DNA of 64,000 nt from Brenneria nigrifluens DSM 30175 = ATCC 13028. GTDB taxonomy: Bacteria > Pseudomonadota > Gammaproteobacteria > Enterobacterales > Enterobacteriaceae. The translations under genes and the position numbers were made by a program. This document shows positions 23,195-31,792 of this stretch, one piece after another. Under the pieces are notes generated by a model, which saw nothing but the letters and a program-made list of their open reading frames with translations, did not search any database and was not told the DNA's origin. The stretch lies in NCBI RefSeq assembly GCF_005484965.1, contig NZ_CP034036.1, forward strand, positions 1,984,001 through 2,048,000, read 5' to 3'. The first letter of the stretch is position 1, and each line of letters begins with the position of its first letter.

Positions 23195-26100
23195 GTGAAA
23201 TCACCTCTCAACGCATTATCTTCGCAGTTAAGCGAGTTAATGCTCCGCGATCGACAACGTCTGCAGCGCCGGTTACAGGGGGCGGCGAAAGTGGGCGCGC
23301 CGCAGGCGCAGGCCGCCATCGCCCAGGAGATCGAAGGTGAGATCGCCATCGCCCGCCAGAAGGTGGAAAACCGTCGCGCCGGCTGTCCCGCGGTCAGTTA
23401 CCCTGAGCAACTGCCTGTCAGCCAGAAAAAAGATCGTATTCTGCAGGCGTTGCGCGACCATCAGGTGATCATCGTCGCGGGGGAAACCGGTTCGGGTAAA
23501 ACCACCCAACTGCCGAAAATATGCCTGGAGCTGGGCCGGGGCGTGCGCGGGCTGATCGGCCACACCCAGCCGCGCCGTCTGGCCGCCAGAACGGTGGCCG
23601 AGCGTATTGCAACCGAGCTGGAAACGCCGCTGGGCGGTAGCGTGGGCTACAAGGTTCGTTTTAACGATCGGGTGGGCGACAATACGCTGGTGAAGCTGAT
23701 GACCGACGGTATTCTGCTGGCGGAAATCCAGCAGGATCGTCTGTTGATGCAGTACGATACCCTGATTATCGATGAAGCGCACGAACGCAGCCTGAATATC
23801 GACTTTATTATGGGGTATTTGCGCCAGCTGCTGCCGAAACGCCCGGACCTGAAGGTGATTATTACCTCCGCCACCATCGATCCCGAGCGTTTTTCCCGCC
23901 ATTTCGCCAACGCGCCGATTATCGAAGTCTCCGGCCGCGCCTATCCGGTCGACGTGCGTTACCGCCCGGTGGTGGAGGACGCGGAGGACAGCGACCGCGA
24001 TCAACTGCAGGCGATTTTTGACGCCGTGGATGAGCTGAGCCGGGAAGGGCCGGGGGATATCCTGATCTTTATGAGCGGCGAGCGGGAAATTCGCGATACG
24101 GCGGATGCGCTGAACAAGCTGACTTTACCCCATACCGAGGTGCTGCCGCTGTATGCCCGGCTGTCGAATCAGGAACAGAACCGGGTATTTCAGTCGCACC
24201 ACGGCCGCCGCATCGTGCTGGCGACCAACGTGGCTGAAACCTCGCTGACCGTGCCGGGCATCCGCTATGTTATCGATCCCGGCACGGCGCGCATCAGCCG
24301 CTACAGTTTCCGCACCAAGGTGCAGCGTCTGCCGATTGAGGCCATTTCTCAGGCCTCCGCCAATCAGCGCAAAGGGCGCTGCGGACGCGTCGCCGCCGGG
24401 GTGTGCATCCGGCTCTATTCCGAGCAGGATTTTCTGTCGCGCCCGGAATTTACCGATCCGGAAATCCTGCGCACCAATCTGGCGTCGGTCATTCTGCAAA
24501 TGACCGCGCTGGGGCTGGGGGATATCGCGGCGTTTCCCTTTGTCGAGGCGCCGGATAAACGCAATATTCAGGATGGCGTGCGCCTGCTGGAGGAGCTTGG
24601 GGCGATCCAACTGGCGGAAAACGGCCATTATCAGCTGACGCCGCAGGGGCGCCAACTGGCGCAGCTCCCCATCGACCCCCGCCTGGCGCGCATGGTGCTG
24701 GAAGCGCGCAACACCGGCTGTGTGCGCGAAGTAATGGTGATTACCGCGGCGTTGTCCATTCAGGATCCGCGCGAACGCCCGCTGGATAAAAAGCAGGCGT
24801 CGGATGAAAAGCACCGCCGCTTTGCGGACAAGGAGTCCGACTTTCTGGCGTTCGTCAATCTGTGGGATTACCTGCGCGAGCAGCAGAAAACGCTGTCGTC
24901 CGGTCAGTTCCGCCGTCTGTGCCGCAGCGAATATCTCAACTATCTGCGGGTGCGCGAGTGGCAGGATATCTACACCCAACTGCGGCAGGTGGTGAAGGAG
25001 CAGGGGCTGCCGATCAACAGCGCGCCCGCCGACTATCGCAGTATCCACTGCGCCCTGCTGACCGGGCTGCTATCGCATATCGGCCAGAAAGACGTGGATA
25101 AGCAGGAGTACAGCGGGGCGCGCAACGCCCGTTTCGCCCTGTTTCCCGGCTCCGGCCTGTTTAAAAAGCCGCCCAAATGGACGATGGTCGCCGAACTGGT
25201 GGAAACCAGCCGACTGTGGGGACGCATCGCCGCGCGTATCGATCCCGAATGGATCGAGCCGCTGGCCCAGCACCTGATCAAGCGCAGTTACAGCGATCCG
25301 CACTGGGAAAAAGCGCAGGGCGCGGTAATGGCGCAGGAAAAAGTCACCCTGTTCGGCCTGCCGATTGTGGCGGTGCGCAAGGTTAACTACAGCCAGATCG
25401 ATCCGCCGTTGGCGCGCGAGCTGTTTATTCGCCATGCGCTGGTGGAGGGCGACTGGCAAACGCGTCACGCCTTTTTTCGCGCCAATCTGCAATTGCTGGC
25501 GGAAGTTGAGGAACTGGAAAATAAATCCCGCCGCCGCGACATTCTGGTGGACGATGAAACGCTGTTCGCCTTTTACGACCAGCGTTTGCCGCCCGATATC
25601 ATTTCCGCCCGCCATTTCGACCAGTGGTGGAAATCCGCCGGCCATCAGGATGCCGATCTGCTGAACTTTGAAAAAAGCATGCTGATTAAGGATGGGGCGG
25701 ACAATATCAGCGCGCTGGATTACCCCAATTTCTGGCATCAGGGCGAGCTGAAGATGCGCCTCTCCTATCAGTTTGAGCCGGGCGCCGATGCGGACGGCGT
25801 GACGGTGCATATCCCGCTGCCGATCCTTAATCAGGTACGGGAAGAGGGATTTGAGTGGCAAATCCCCGGCGTGCGCCGCGAACTGGTTATTGCGTTGATT
25901 AAATCCCTTCCCAAACCGATGCGGCGTAATTTTGTGCCGGCACCCAATTACGCCGAAGCGTTTCTGGCGCGCGCCACGCCGCTGGAACGAGGCCTGCTGG
26001 ACGCGTTGGAGCGCGAACTGCGGCTAATGACCGGGGTGACGGTGCCGCGCGACGAGTGGCAGTGGCAACAGGTGCCCGATCATCTAAAAGTGACGTTTCG

Positions 26101-27082
26101 CGTGGTGGATGAAAAAAACCGCACCCTGCGCGAGGGAAAGGATCTGTCCGCGCTGAAAGAGCAGCTTAAGGACCAGGTGCAGCAAACCCTCTCCGCGGTG
26201 GCGGACGACGGCCTGGAGCAGAGCGGTCTGCACCTCTGGAGCTTCGGTTCGCTGCCGGACTGCTACGAGCAGAAGCGCGGCGGCTATTCGGTGAAAGCCT
26301 ACCCGGCGCTGGTGGACGAAAAAGAGAGCGTGGCGATCCGTTTATTCGATACGCCGCGCCAGCAGCAGCAGGCGATGCGGCACGGGTTGCGGCGTTTGCT
26401 GCTGCTGAATATTCCGTCGCCCATCAAGTATCTGCATGAGAAATTGCCCAACAAGGCGAAGCTGGGGCTCTATTTTAATCCGTACGGCAAAGTGCTCGAT
26501 CTGATTGACGACTGCATCGCCTGCGCGGTGGATAAGCTGATTGCCGAATTCGGCGGGCCGGTGTGGCAGGAAGAGGCGTTCCGCCGCCTGCATGAAAAAG
26601 TGCGCGCAGAACTTAACGAGTCGGTGGTGGATATCGCCCAACAGGTCGAACAGATCCTGACCGCGGTGTTTGCCATCAATAAGCGCCTGAAGGGCCGGGT
26701 GGATATGTCGATGGCGCTGGCGCTGAGCGATATCAAAAGCCAGCTCAATGGCCTGGTGTTCCGCGGCTTCGTCACCGCCAACGGCTGGCGGCGGCTGCCG
26801 GACGTGCTGCGCTATTTGCAGGCCATTGAGCGGCGGCTGGAAAAACTGGCGCAGGATGCGCACCGCGACCGGGCGCAGATGCTCAAGGTGGAGCAGGTGC
26901 AGCAGGCGTGGCGACAGTGGTGCAACAAGCTGCCGGCGGAGCGCCGCGACGACGATGACGTGCAAGCGGTGCGCTGGATGATCGAAGAACTGCGGGTGAG
27001 CTATTTCGCCCAGCAGTTGGGCACCCCGTTCGCTGTATCGGACAAGCGCGTATTGCAGGCGATGGATCAGATTGACGCATAA
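23195..27082 (+). CDS. hrpA: HrpA, DEAH-box RNA helicase
   Basis: A 1295-residue DEAH helicase, nearly the E. coli length. In E. coli HrpA resolves stalled ribosomes on mRNA and takes part in fimbrial mRNA processing. Motifs are seen in order: GETGSGKTTQ (I), TQPRRLAA (Ia), DEAHERS (II), SATID (III), TNVAETSLTVPG (V) and NQRKGRCGR (VI). The HA2 and OB domains and the long C-terminal region specific to HrpA (DUF3418) follow, for example PIKYLHEKLPNKAKLGLYFN. The start is GTG at 23195 with AAGGAATGACAAC upstream; the first residues differ from E. coli, which is normal for this region. It ends 106 bases before the chimeric cupin gene. Confidence 0.96.
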   Translation: MKSPLNALSSQLSELMLRDRQRLQRRLQGAAKVGAPQAQAAIAQEIEGEIAIARQKVENRRAGCPAVSYPEQLPVSQKKDRILQALRDHQVIIVAGETGSGKTTQLPKICLELGRGVRGLIGHTQPRRLAARTVAERIATELETPLGGSVGYKVRFNDRVGDNTLVKLMTDGILLAEIQQDRLLMQYDTLIIDEAHERSLNIDFIMGYLRQLLPKRPDLKVIITSATIDPERFSRHFANAPIIEVSGRAYPVDVRYRPVVEDAEDSDRDQLQAIFDAVDELSREGPGDILIFMSGEREIRDTADALNKLTLPHTEVLPLYARLSNQEQNRVFQSHHGRRIVLATNVAETSLTVPGIRYVIDPGTARISRYSFRTKVQRLPIEAISQASANQRKGRCGRVAAGVCIRLYSEQDFLSRPEFTDPEILRTNLASVILQMTALGLGDIAAFPFVEAPDKRNIQDGVRLLEELGAIQLAENGHYQLTPQGRQLAQLPIDPRLARMVLEARNTGCVREVMVITAALSIQDPRERPLDKKQASDEKHRRFADKESDFLAFVNLWDYLREQQKTLSSGQFRRLCRSEYLNYLRVREWQDIYTQLRQVVKEQGLPINSAPADYRSIHCALLTGLLSHIGQKDVDKQEYSGARNARFALFPGSGLFKKPPKWTMVAELVETSRLWGRIAARIDPEWIEPLAQHLIKRSYSDPHWEKAQGAVMAQEKVTLFGLPIVAVRKVNYSQIDPPLARELFIRHALVEGDWQTRHAFFRANLQLLAEVEELENKSRRRDILVDDETLFAFYDQRLPPDIISARHFDQWWKSAGHQDADLLNFEKSMLIKDGADNISALDYPNFWHQGELKMRLSYQFEPGADADGVTVHIPLPILNQVREEGFEWQIPGVRRELVIALIKSLPKPMRRNFVPAPNYAEAFLARATPLERGLLDALERELRLMTGVTVPRDEWQWQQVPDHLKVTFRVVDEKNRTLREGKDLSALKEQLKDQVQQTLSAVADDGLEQSGLHLWSFGSLPDCYEQKRGGYSVKAYPALVDEKESVAIRLFDTPRQQQQAMRHGLRRLLLLNIPSPIKYLHEKLPNKAKLGLYFNPYGKVLDLIDDCIACAVDKLIAEFGGPVWQEEAFRRLHEKVRAELNESVVDIAQQVEQILTAVFAINKRLKGRVDMSMALALSDIKSQLNGLVFRGFVTANGWRRLPDVLRYLQAIERRLEKLAQDAHRDRAQMLKVEQVQQAWRQWCNKLPAERRDDDDVQAVRWMIEELRVSYFAQQLGTPFAVSDKRVLQAMDQIDA

Positions 27083-27188
27083 TCCTATATTTAGGGTTAC
27101 GCGTTGCGGGTTAGGTTCTATGGCGATATGCCCGTCGAGCCATTATGGGCGGGCCATGCGGTAATGGTGCAACGTGGGTAAATCAGTT

Positions 27189-27539
27189 ATGGGCGAAATA
27201 AAAGCGCCAGGTCAAAATTGGATCCATCGTCCCGTTCAAATAGCTGGCATGGAAAGGATTGAAGCATTTTTTCACGGCAATGCCTATGAGATGCATCGTC
27301 ATGACACTTATGCCATTGGTATCACCCTGTCCGGCGTACTGCAAGGTACGCTGCGCATAGATCTGCGTGAGGGGCCGGTTTATGTCTCCGCCGGGGAAAT
27401 GTATGTGGTTCCACGGGGCGTTGAGCATAAACCCTATGCCGAGCAGGAAGTTAGCATGATTCTGGTTGAGCCGAAAGGTATTCTGAATACCGGCAACGCG
27501 GATTCGGAACGCACGGCGGAAAATGATCTGTGGGTATAA
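27189..27539 (+). CDS. Chimeric cupin: AraC-type sensor half joined to a stand-alone cupin half
   Basis: A 116-residue single-domain cupin. Residues about 8-52 read like the ligand-binding start of an AraC-family regulator (IHRPVQIAGMERIEAFFHGN, then MHRHDTYAIGITLSGV). Residues about 53-116 read like the end of a small stand-alone cupin (LQGTLRIDLREGPVYVSAG, MYVVPRGVEHKPYAEQE, GILNTGNADSERTAE). The join falls at SGV|LQG, within the beta-barrel. Metal-ligand histidines of motif 1 (HRH) and motif 2 (PRGVEH) are both kept, so the hybrid may fold. No HTH is present. The start is ATG 27189; an in-frame GTG at 27174 is an alternative. The first half is AT-richer than the second. Confidence 0.6.
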   Translation: MGEIKAPGQNWIHRPVQIAGMERIEAFFHGNAYEMHRHDTYAIGITLSGVLQGTLRIDLREGPVYVSAGEMYVVPRGVEHKPYAEQEVSMILVEPKGILNTGNADSERTAENDLWV

Positions 27540-27542
27540 TGA

Positions 27543-27571
27543 CCGGTCGGAAAAGAACGTTTACCGACCGG
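27543..27571. terminator. Hairpin between convergent cupin and EcsC-family genes
   Basis: An 8-bp perfect stem CCGGTCGG (27543-27550) and CCGACCGG (27564-27571), 4 bases after the cupin stop codon. There is no long T-run. A terminator role is inferred from position. Confidence 0.45.
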
Positions 27572-27614
27572 GAATACATCGGGAAAGACTGGCATTTTCA
27601 GTCAAGGGTAATCA

Positions 27615-28457
27615 TCAGAGCGGCCGAACCTCCTCCTTTAACCGGATATAGGCCGACTTGATTTCATCTTCGCCATATTTTTGCTCCAGGCGTTTGATGA
27701 TGAAATGTCCCCGCGCCATATTTTGATAATGGTTGATAAACAGGGTATTGATGGCCGCGCCGCTTGCCGCCCCGATAACCGGGACGATTTGCGCGGCCAT
27801 TTTTTCAGTGATGGTAATGCCCAGCCGCGCGGCGACGGCGTCGATCACTCTGGCCAGCGTTCTTCCCGCCTGGGAGGTGGTGATCCTCGCCGACGCTTTT
27901 TCCGCGCCTTTTTTACCGGCGATATCAATAAGCTCGCGCGCTGCGTGTTTGGTAATATCCGCCAGCACCGCGCGGGAGGCATAATAGGCGGACTCGGCGG
28001 CGTCATCGCTTTTGGCGCGGCCGCCGAGCGCGAAAACTTCCACGCAGGCGGTTTTTACCGCCAGGTCCGCCAGCGAAAATCCTTCGCTGCGGGCGATATC
28101 GGCCACCGAACGCATCATGATCGTGGTGCTGATGGGCAGCTCGACAAGTAAGCCGGCCGCGCCAAAAAAGCCGCTGACGGCGCCGGACGCGGCGGCGGCC
28201 AGCCGATGCGTTTTGGGCGACGACGCTCGTTGCGGATCGTCGTCCAAAGTATAGAGCGCGGCGTCGACGGATTTATGCAGGGCGGCATGAACCACGTCCT
28301 GTACCTTGTTTTTTACCCAGTTGGGCAGTTTGGAGATGCTCCACTCAATGGGGCCGCCAACCAGATTCGCCAGCTGTATGGCAAAGGAGGGGGCTTCCAG
28401 CAAAGTTATGGCCTGTCTGATATCGTTTATATCTTGCCGGTCATCAAAAATGGTCAT
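27615..28457 (-). CDS. EcsC family protein
   Basis: A 280-residue protein matching the EcsC family: ISKLPNWVKNKVQDVVHAAL near residue 40, then GLLVELPISTTIMMRSVADI, and VPVIGAASGAAINTLFINHY near the C-terminus. There are hydrophobic Gly/Ala-rich segments at about 87-115 and 215-240, and it is probably peripheral or membrane-associated. EcsC is named after a Bacillus operon linked to secretion and competence. Its biochemical role is unknown, and enterobacterial members are not linked to an ecsAB transporter. None is seen here. The start has only a weak ribosome site. Confidence 0.8.
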   Translation of the reverse strand: MTIFDDRQDINDIRQAITLLEAPSFAIQLANLVGGPIEWSISKLPNWVKNKVQDVVHAALHKSVDAALYTLDDDPQRASSPKTHRLAAAASGAVSGFFGAAGLLVELPISTTIMMRSVADIARSEGFSLADLAVKTACVEVFALGGRAKSDDAAESAYYASRAVLADITKHAARELIDIAGKKGAEKASARITTSQAGRTLARVIDAVAARLGITITEKMAAQIVPVIGAASGAAINTLFINHYQNMARGHFIIKRLEQKYGEDEIKSAYIRLKEEVRPL

Positions 28458-28514
28458 AAAAATCTCGCGATATGATTAAAACCAGATAGCGGCAACCCCG
28501 GAGAGAGTCTGCTA

Positions 28515-30281
28515 TCAGACCTGGCGGCTATTCAGCCACCTAATAAAATCTTTTGGCGGGAGCGGGCGCGAGAAATAATAGCCCTGAACCTCATCGCAAC
28601 CAAACTCGGCGAGGTAGTCCAGCGTTTCTTTATTTTCAACGCCCTCGGCCAGAACATCATAATTAAGCTTATGCAGCATGCTGATGATTGACTCAACGAT
28701 AGTCCGGCTATCCTGATCGGTTTTAATATCCTGGATCAGCGACTTATCCAATTTTATCATGGTCGCCGGAATATTTTTCAGGTAGCTCAAATTGCTGTAG
28801 CCGGCGCCAAAGTCATCCAGAGATATCCTGAAGCCCCGCTGTTTCAGCTCCCGAATGGTGGCGAGCGTCTCGGAGCTTTCCACTATTTTTTGCGTTTCCA
28901 CACATTCAATTTCAATATCCGCCGTGGTCAGCTGGTGGTTATTGAGGATATTAATTAGCCGCGAAATAAATTTGTCTTCCGCGAAATTACTGGCGGCGAC
29001 ATTAATTGATATGGGAAATAATACGCCTGCCTGACGCCAGGTTTTTATCTGCCGGGCGACCTGTTTTATCACCCACTCTGTCAGCGGGCGCATTAGCGTC
29101 GTCCCCTCGGCCAGGGGAATAAAACTGTCGGGGTATATTTCACCCAAATCGGGGTGATGCCAGCGGATCAGCGCTTCAACCCCGATGACTTTGCCGGTCT
29201 TGATGTTCAGTTTCGGCTGATAAACCAGATACAGGCCGGGCTTGTTATGCTGCAAAATGTCGGACAGTTCGTTGAGCACGGCAAACGCGGTTTGCTGAGC
29301 CTTATCGCTGCCTTCGTGGTAGGCGCACTGGCGGATGTTGTTATCGATAGCGTCATGCAGCGCGCTCATGGCCTCGCGCAGGATACGCTGCGGGTCGATG
29401 ACCGGGATGCGGAATTCGGTGTAGCCGACGAACAACTCCAGCTTCAAGGGTACGTGACTGGTAATACTGTCCTGGATGCGGTCGGCGCAGGTGGCGAGTT
29501 TGGCCAGCACCTGCTCTTTTCTGTCGGCTTTTACCAACAGGGCGAAACGGCCGATGGCGGCGCAGTAAACATTTTCGCGCGAGTGGAATGTCAGGCGCAG
29601 AAACATGCCGATATCTTTCAGCATTCTTTCGACCGTCGGCATACCGAGCGCGCGGCCCATTTCGTATGCGTAGGAAATATTAATGCTGTCGATCAGTATC
29701 AGCAGGTAGTTTTCATGGATATCGGTTATGTGATTAATATCCTCTATCAACCGCTGGCGGTTCGGCAGCATGGTGACCGCATCAACCAGGCCGATTGCAT
29801 TACGGTATTTAATCAGCGACACGGCGATGGTGGCTAAATCTTTCAGCGTCTGCAACTGGAGCATGCTGAAAGTGCGGGGCATATAATCAATAACGCACAG
29901 GGTGCCGATGGCGTAACCTTCTTCGGTAAAAAGCGGTATGCCGGCATAAAAGCGAATATAGGGCGGCCCTGAGACGTAGGGACTATTTTTAAACCTGTCA
30001 TCCTGCAAAGCATCCTGACAGATAAGAAAACAGCCGGTCTGCACGGCGAATTGATCAAAGGATCCGATTTTTTCCATTTCGTTCAAGGCGAAATTGGTTT
30101 TTGCCTTGACGTGTTGCTTCTGTGAGCCGCTGAGCGTCACTAATGACGTCGGCATTTGCAGTAACTTGCAGGCCATCGCCGTGATCTTGTTTAGAGTGTT
30201 ATCCTGATAACTATCAAGATCCTGTACTGCATCCAGAGTTTGCATGCGTTTTTTTTCATCATGATTTAAATGTCTTAACAT
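28515..30281 (-). CDS. GAF - degenerate GGDEF - EAL c-di-GMP phosphodiesterase
   Basis: 588 residues, soluble. The N-terminal GAF domain (about 25-165; FDQFAVQTGCFLICQDALQ, PYIRFYAGIPLFTEEGYAIG) is followed by a GGDEF-like domain (about 175-320) whose active-site loop reads AIGRFALLV, so it cannot make c-di-GMP. The EAL domain (about 345-585) keeps EALIRWHHP, a Glu in IECVETQ, SLDDFGAGYSNLSYL and AEGVENKE, so phosphodiesterase activity is likely. The start is the ATG at 30281, with AAGGAGGAGCCAGC upstream; the in-frame codon at 30305 is not used. The protein probably couples a cytoplasmic ligand, sensed by GAF, to c-di-GMP breakdown. Monocistronic. Confidence 0.9.
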   Translation of the reverse strand: MLRHLNHDEKKRMQTLDAVQDLDSYQDNTLNKITAMACKLLQMPTSLVTLSGSQKQHVKAKTNFALNEMEKIGSFDQFAVQTGCFLICQDALQDDRFKNSPYVSGPPYIRFYAGIPLFTEEGYAIGTLCVIDYMPRTFSMLQLQTLKDLATIAVSLIKYRNAIGLVDAVTMLPNRQRLIEDINHITDIHENYLLILIDSINISYAYEMGRALGMPTVERMLKDIGMFLRLTFHSRENVYCAAIGRFALLVKADRKEQVLAKLATCADRIQDSITSHVPLKLELFVGYTEFRIPVIDPQRILREAMSALHDAIDNNIRQCAYHEGSDKAQQTAFAVLNELSDILQHNKPGLYLVYQPKLNIKTGKVIGVEALIRWHHPDLGEIYPDSFIPLAEGTTLMRPLTEWVIKQVARQIKTWRQAGVLFPISINVAASNFAEDKFISRLINILNNHQLTTADIEIECVETQKIVESSETLATIRELKQRGFRISLDDFGAGYSNLSYLKNIPATMIKLDKSLIQDIKTDQDSRTIVESIISMLHKLNYDVLAEGVENKETLDYLAEFGCDEVQGYYFSRPLPPKDFIRWLNSRQV

Positions 30282-30643
30282 GCTGGCTCCTCCTTCCCCG
30301 CGCAATAATAACGATATAAAGAATAAAATAAAATTCGCATCAACACATTAACATGGGGCGATAAAAAGAGGATAGTCTATTCTGAGGATTATAACCGTTT
30401 AATGTATATAGTAATTAATCAGCAATGAACGTCACTGGATATGGTTGGTATGGCAAAAATGCAAGTCAAGTTTTTCGTTCGCGGCCTTGAGTAATTATCT
30501 TTAGAATTTGTAAATTATGTGAAAACAATGATAAATCAACGCGCAATAATAGGTTTTAATTCACTGAGCGTAATAAAGCATTGCGCCATATTTTAATCAA
30601 TCGGATGATTAATTCGCGGCGCGGTATTTATAATGGCGCCCGG
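30282..30643. other. AT-rich intergenic stretch
   Basis: About 360 bp between the EAL gene and ydgD. It is AT-rich with several TATAAT-like hexamers that could serve the EAL gene promoter. I see no ORF with a ribosome site, no RNA gene and no repeat in it. Confidence 0.5.
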
Positions 30644-31492
30644 TTATTTGACGACTCCGGGGCGCGATGGCAGCACGCCCGATTTTTGGGCCAGCGTTTC
30701 CAACGCCTGGCGGATTGCCGTAACGGCGACGGCGCGATTATCCGCCTTATCGCGGTCGCCGGCGGCGGGCGCCGAGCTTTGAATGCCCATCAATACCCAT
30801 CCGGAGGCCGTGTGCAATACTAGCGGCGAACCGCTATCGCCCGGCAAGGTATCGCAGCGGTGCGATACCACCGCAGATTGAATCCAGCCGGTAATAAGGC
30901 AGTCCTGGTGACGATACAGCGTATTCTGATGATCTTCCGGATAGCCTGCCTGGGTAACGCGGTGTTTATTTTGCGCCAATGCTTGTACTAACGCCTGACG
31001 ACTCCCTTGCCACATGGGGAGCGGCGTAATGTCCGGGGGCGTTTGCGCCAGCCGGATGAGCGCGTAATCCCACGGCGCCGCGGCGGGGGTAACCACCCAG
31101 CCTTGGCCATCCGCTTCCAGCAGGTCACTCAGTTTTTTATTCACCAGGGCTTCAAGATCCGTGGTTTCATAGCGCCAGCCGCTATCGGTCGCCAGGAAAC
31201 GCAGCGTGACCGGGCGGTCCGGCTCGCCGTCGGGCGGGGTTAGCACGCAATGCCCGGCGGTAAGCGCCAGATGCGGCGAAATAAGCGTAGCGGTGCACAG
31301 ATTTCCACTGGCGGTTTCAAGCTGGCCGATGGCCTGCCACGGCCACTGGGTGACGTCGGGCACGCTATCCCGATCGTCATGGTTGAAAAATAAGATCTGC
31401 TGCCGTTGCGCTGCGCTGACATCGCCGCTTTCGGCCCAGTTGAAAAGGGGGACGAGAGATAATGAACATAGCAACCAGGCTGATATGCGCAT
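30644..31492 (-). CDS. ydgD: YdgD, secreted trypsin-like serine protease
   Basis: A 282-residue chymotrypsin-fold (S1) protein with a signal peptide (MRISAWLLCSLSLVPLFNWA). The catalytic triad is complete: His in TAGHC, Asp in PWDYALIRLA, Ser in PGDSGSPLV. Its position after asr and ydgU matches E. coli ydgD. It is periplasmic or exported and its substrate is unknown. I use the ATG at 31492 (AAGGCAC upstream), which begins at the signal peptide; a frame open to 31528 adds 12 residues that do not fit. It may be transcribed with ydgU. Confidence 0.88.
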   Translation of the reverse strand: MRISAWLLCSLSLVPLFNWAESGDVSAAQRQQILFFNHDDRDSVPDVTQWPWQAIGQLETASGNLCTATLISPHLALTAGHCVLTPPDGEPDRPVTLRFLATDSGWRYETTDLEALVNKKLSDLLEADGQGWVVTPAAAPWDYALIRLAQTPPDITPLPMWQGSRQALVQALAQNKHRVTQAGYPEDHQNTLYRHQDCLITGWIQSAVVSHRCDTLPGDSGSPLVLHTASGWVLMGIQSSAPAAGDRDKADNRAVAVTAIRQALETLAQKSGVLPSRPGVVK

Positions 31493-31597
31493 GTAAAATT
31501 GTGCCTTAGAGTAAAAGTCAGTAATCAAACAAACCGTGAAATAACTATAGATGTATTTGGCGGGGAAACGATTTTTTTGATTGATTAACCTGATGAT

Positions 31598-31678
31598 CTA
31601 TAGAAAGAAGAGCAGGGCGACGACCCCGCAGAGCAGCACCAGCGAGAACGTGATTTCAAAATCGTAACGTCGCGGCAT
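31598..31678 (-). CDS. ydgU: YdgU-like 26-residue membrane protein
   Basis: A small ORF coding MPRRYDFEITFSLVLLCGVV and then ALLFFL, a single hydrophobic helix after a short charged head. E. coli has a similar tiny membrane protein, YdgU, in the same place between asr and ydgD. The head (RRY-FE) resembles what I recall of that protein. A GGGA-type ribosome site lies about 8 bases upstream. In the ancestor it probably followed asr directly; here a 462-bp element separates them. Confidence 0.7.
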   Translation of the reverse strand: MPRRYDFEITFSLVLLCGVVALLFFL

Positions 31679-31696
31679 AGTCCGATCCCATAAAAT

Positions 31697-31720
31697 AAAC
31701 ACCCGGATGCGCGGGTGTTT
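31697..31720 (-). terminator. Rho-independent terminator between asr and ydgU
   Basis: A 9-bp stem AAACACCCG (31697-31705) and CGGGTGTTT (31712-31720), followed on the minus strand by TTTATTTTA-like sequence. It would end the short asr transcript and let some read through to ydgU-ydgD. Confidence 0.7.
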
Positions 31721-31743
31721 GAGTTTGCAGGCCACCTGTTAGC

Positions 31744-31792
31744 GCCCCCTGACAAGTGGAGGCCGGGAGGGAGTTTGGCTCCTCCCCCTGAC
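31744..31792. repeat. GC-rich hairpin repeat unit, interrupted by the 462-bp element
   Basis: It contains CCCCCTGACAAGTGGAGG, CCGGGAGGGAG and TCCTCCCCCTGAC. The last block continues after the element at 32255 as AGGGGAGGA (joined through the duplicated CCCTGAC), forming an 8-bp stem TCCTCCCC/GGGGAGGA. A related unit occurs at 38620-38660. Confidence 0.6.
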
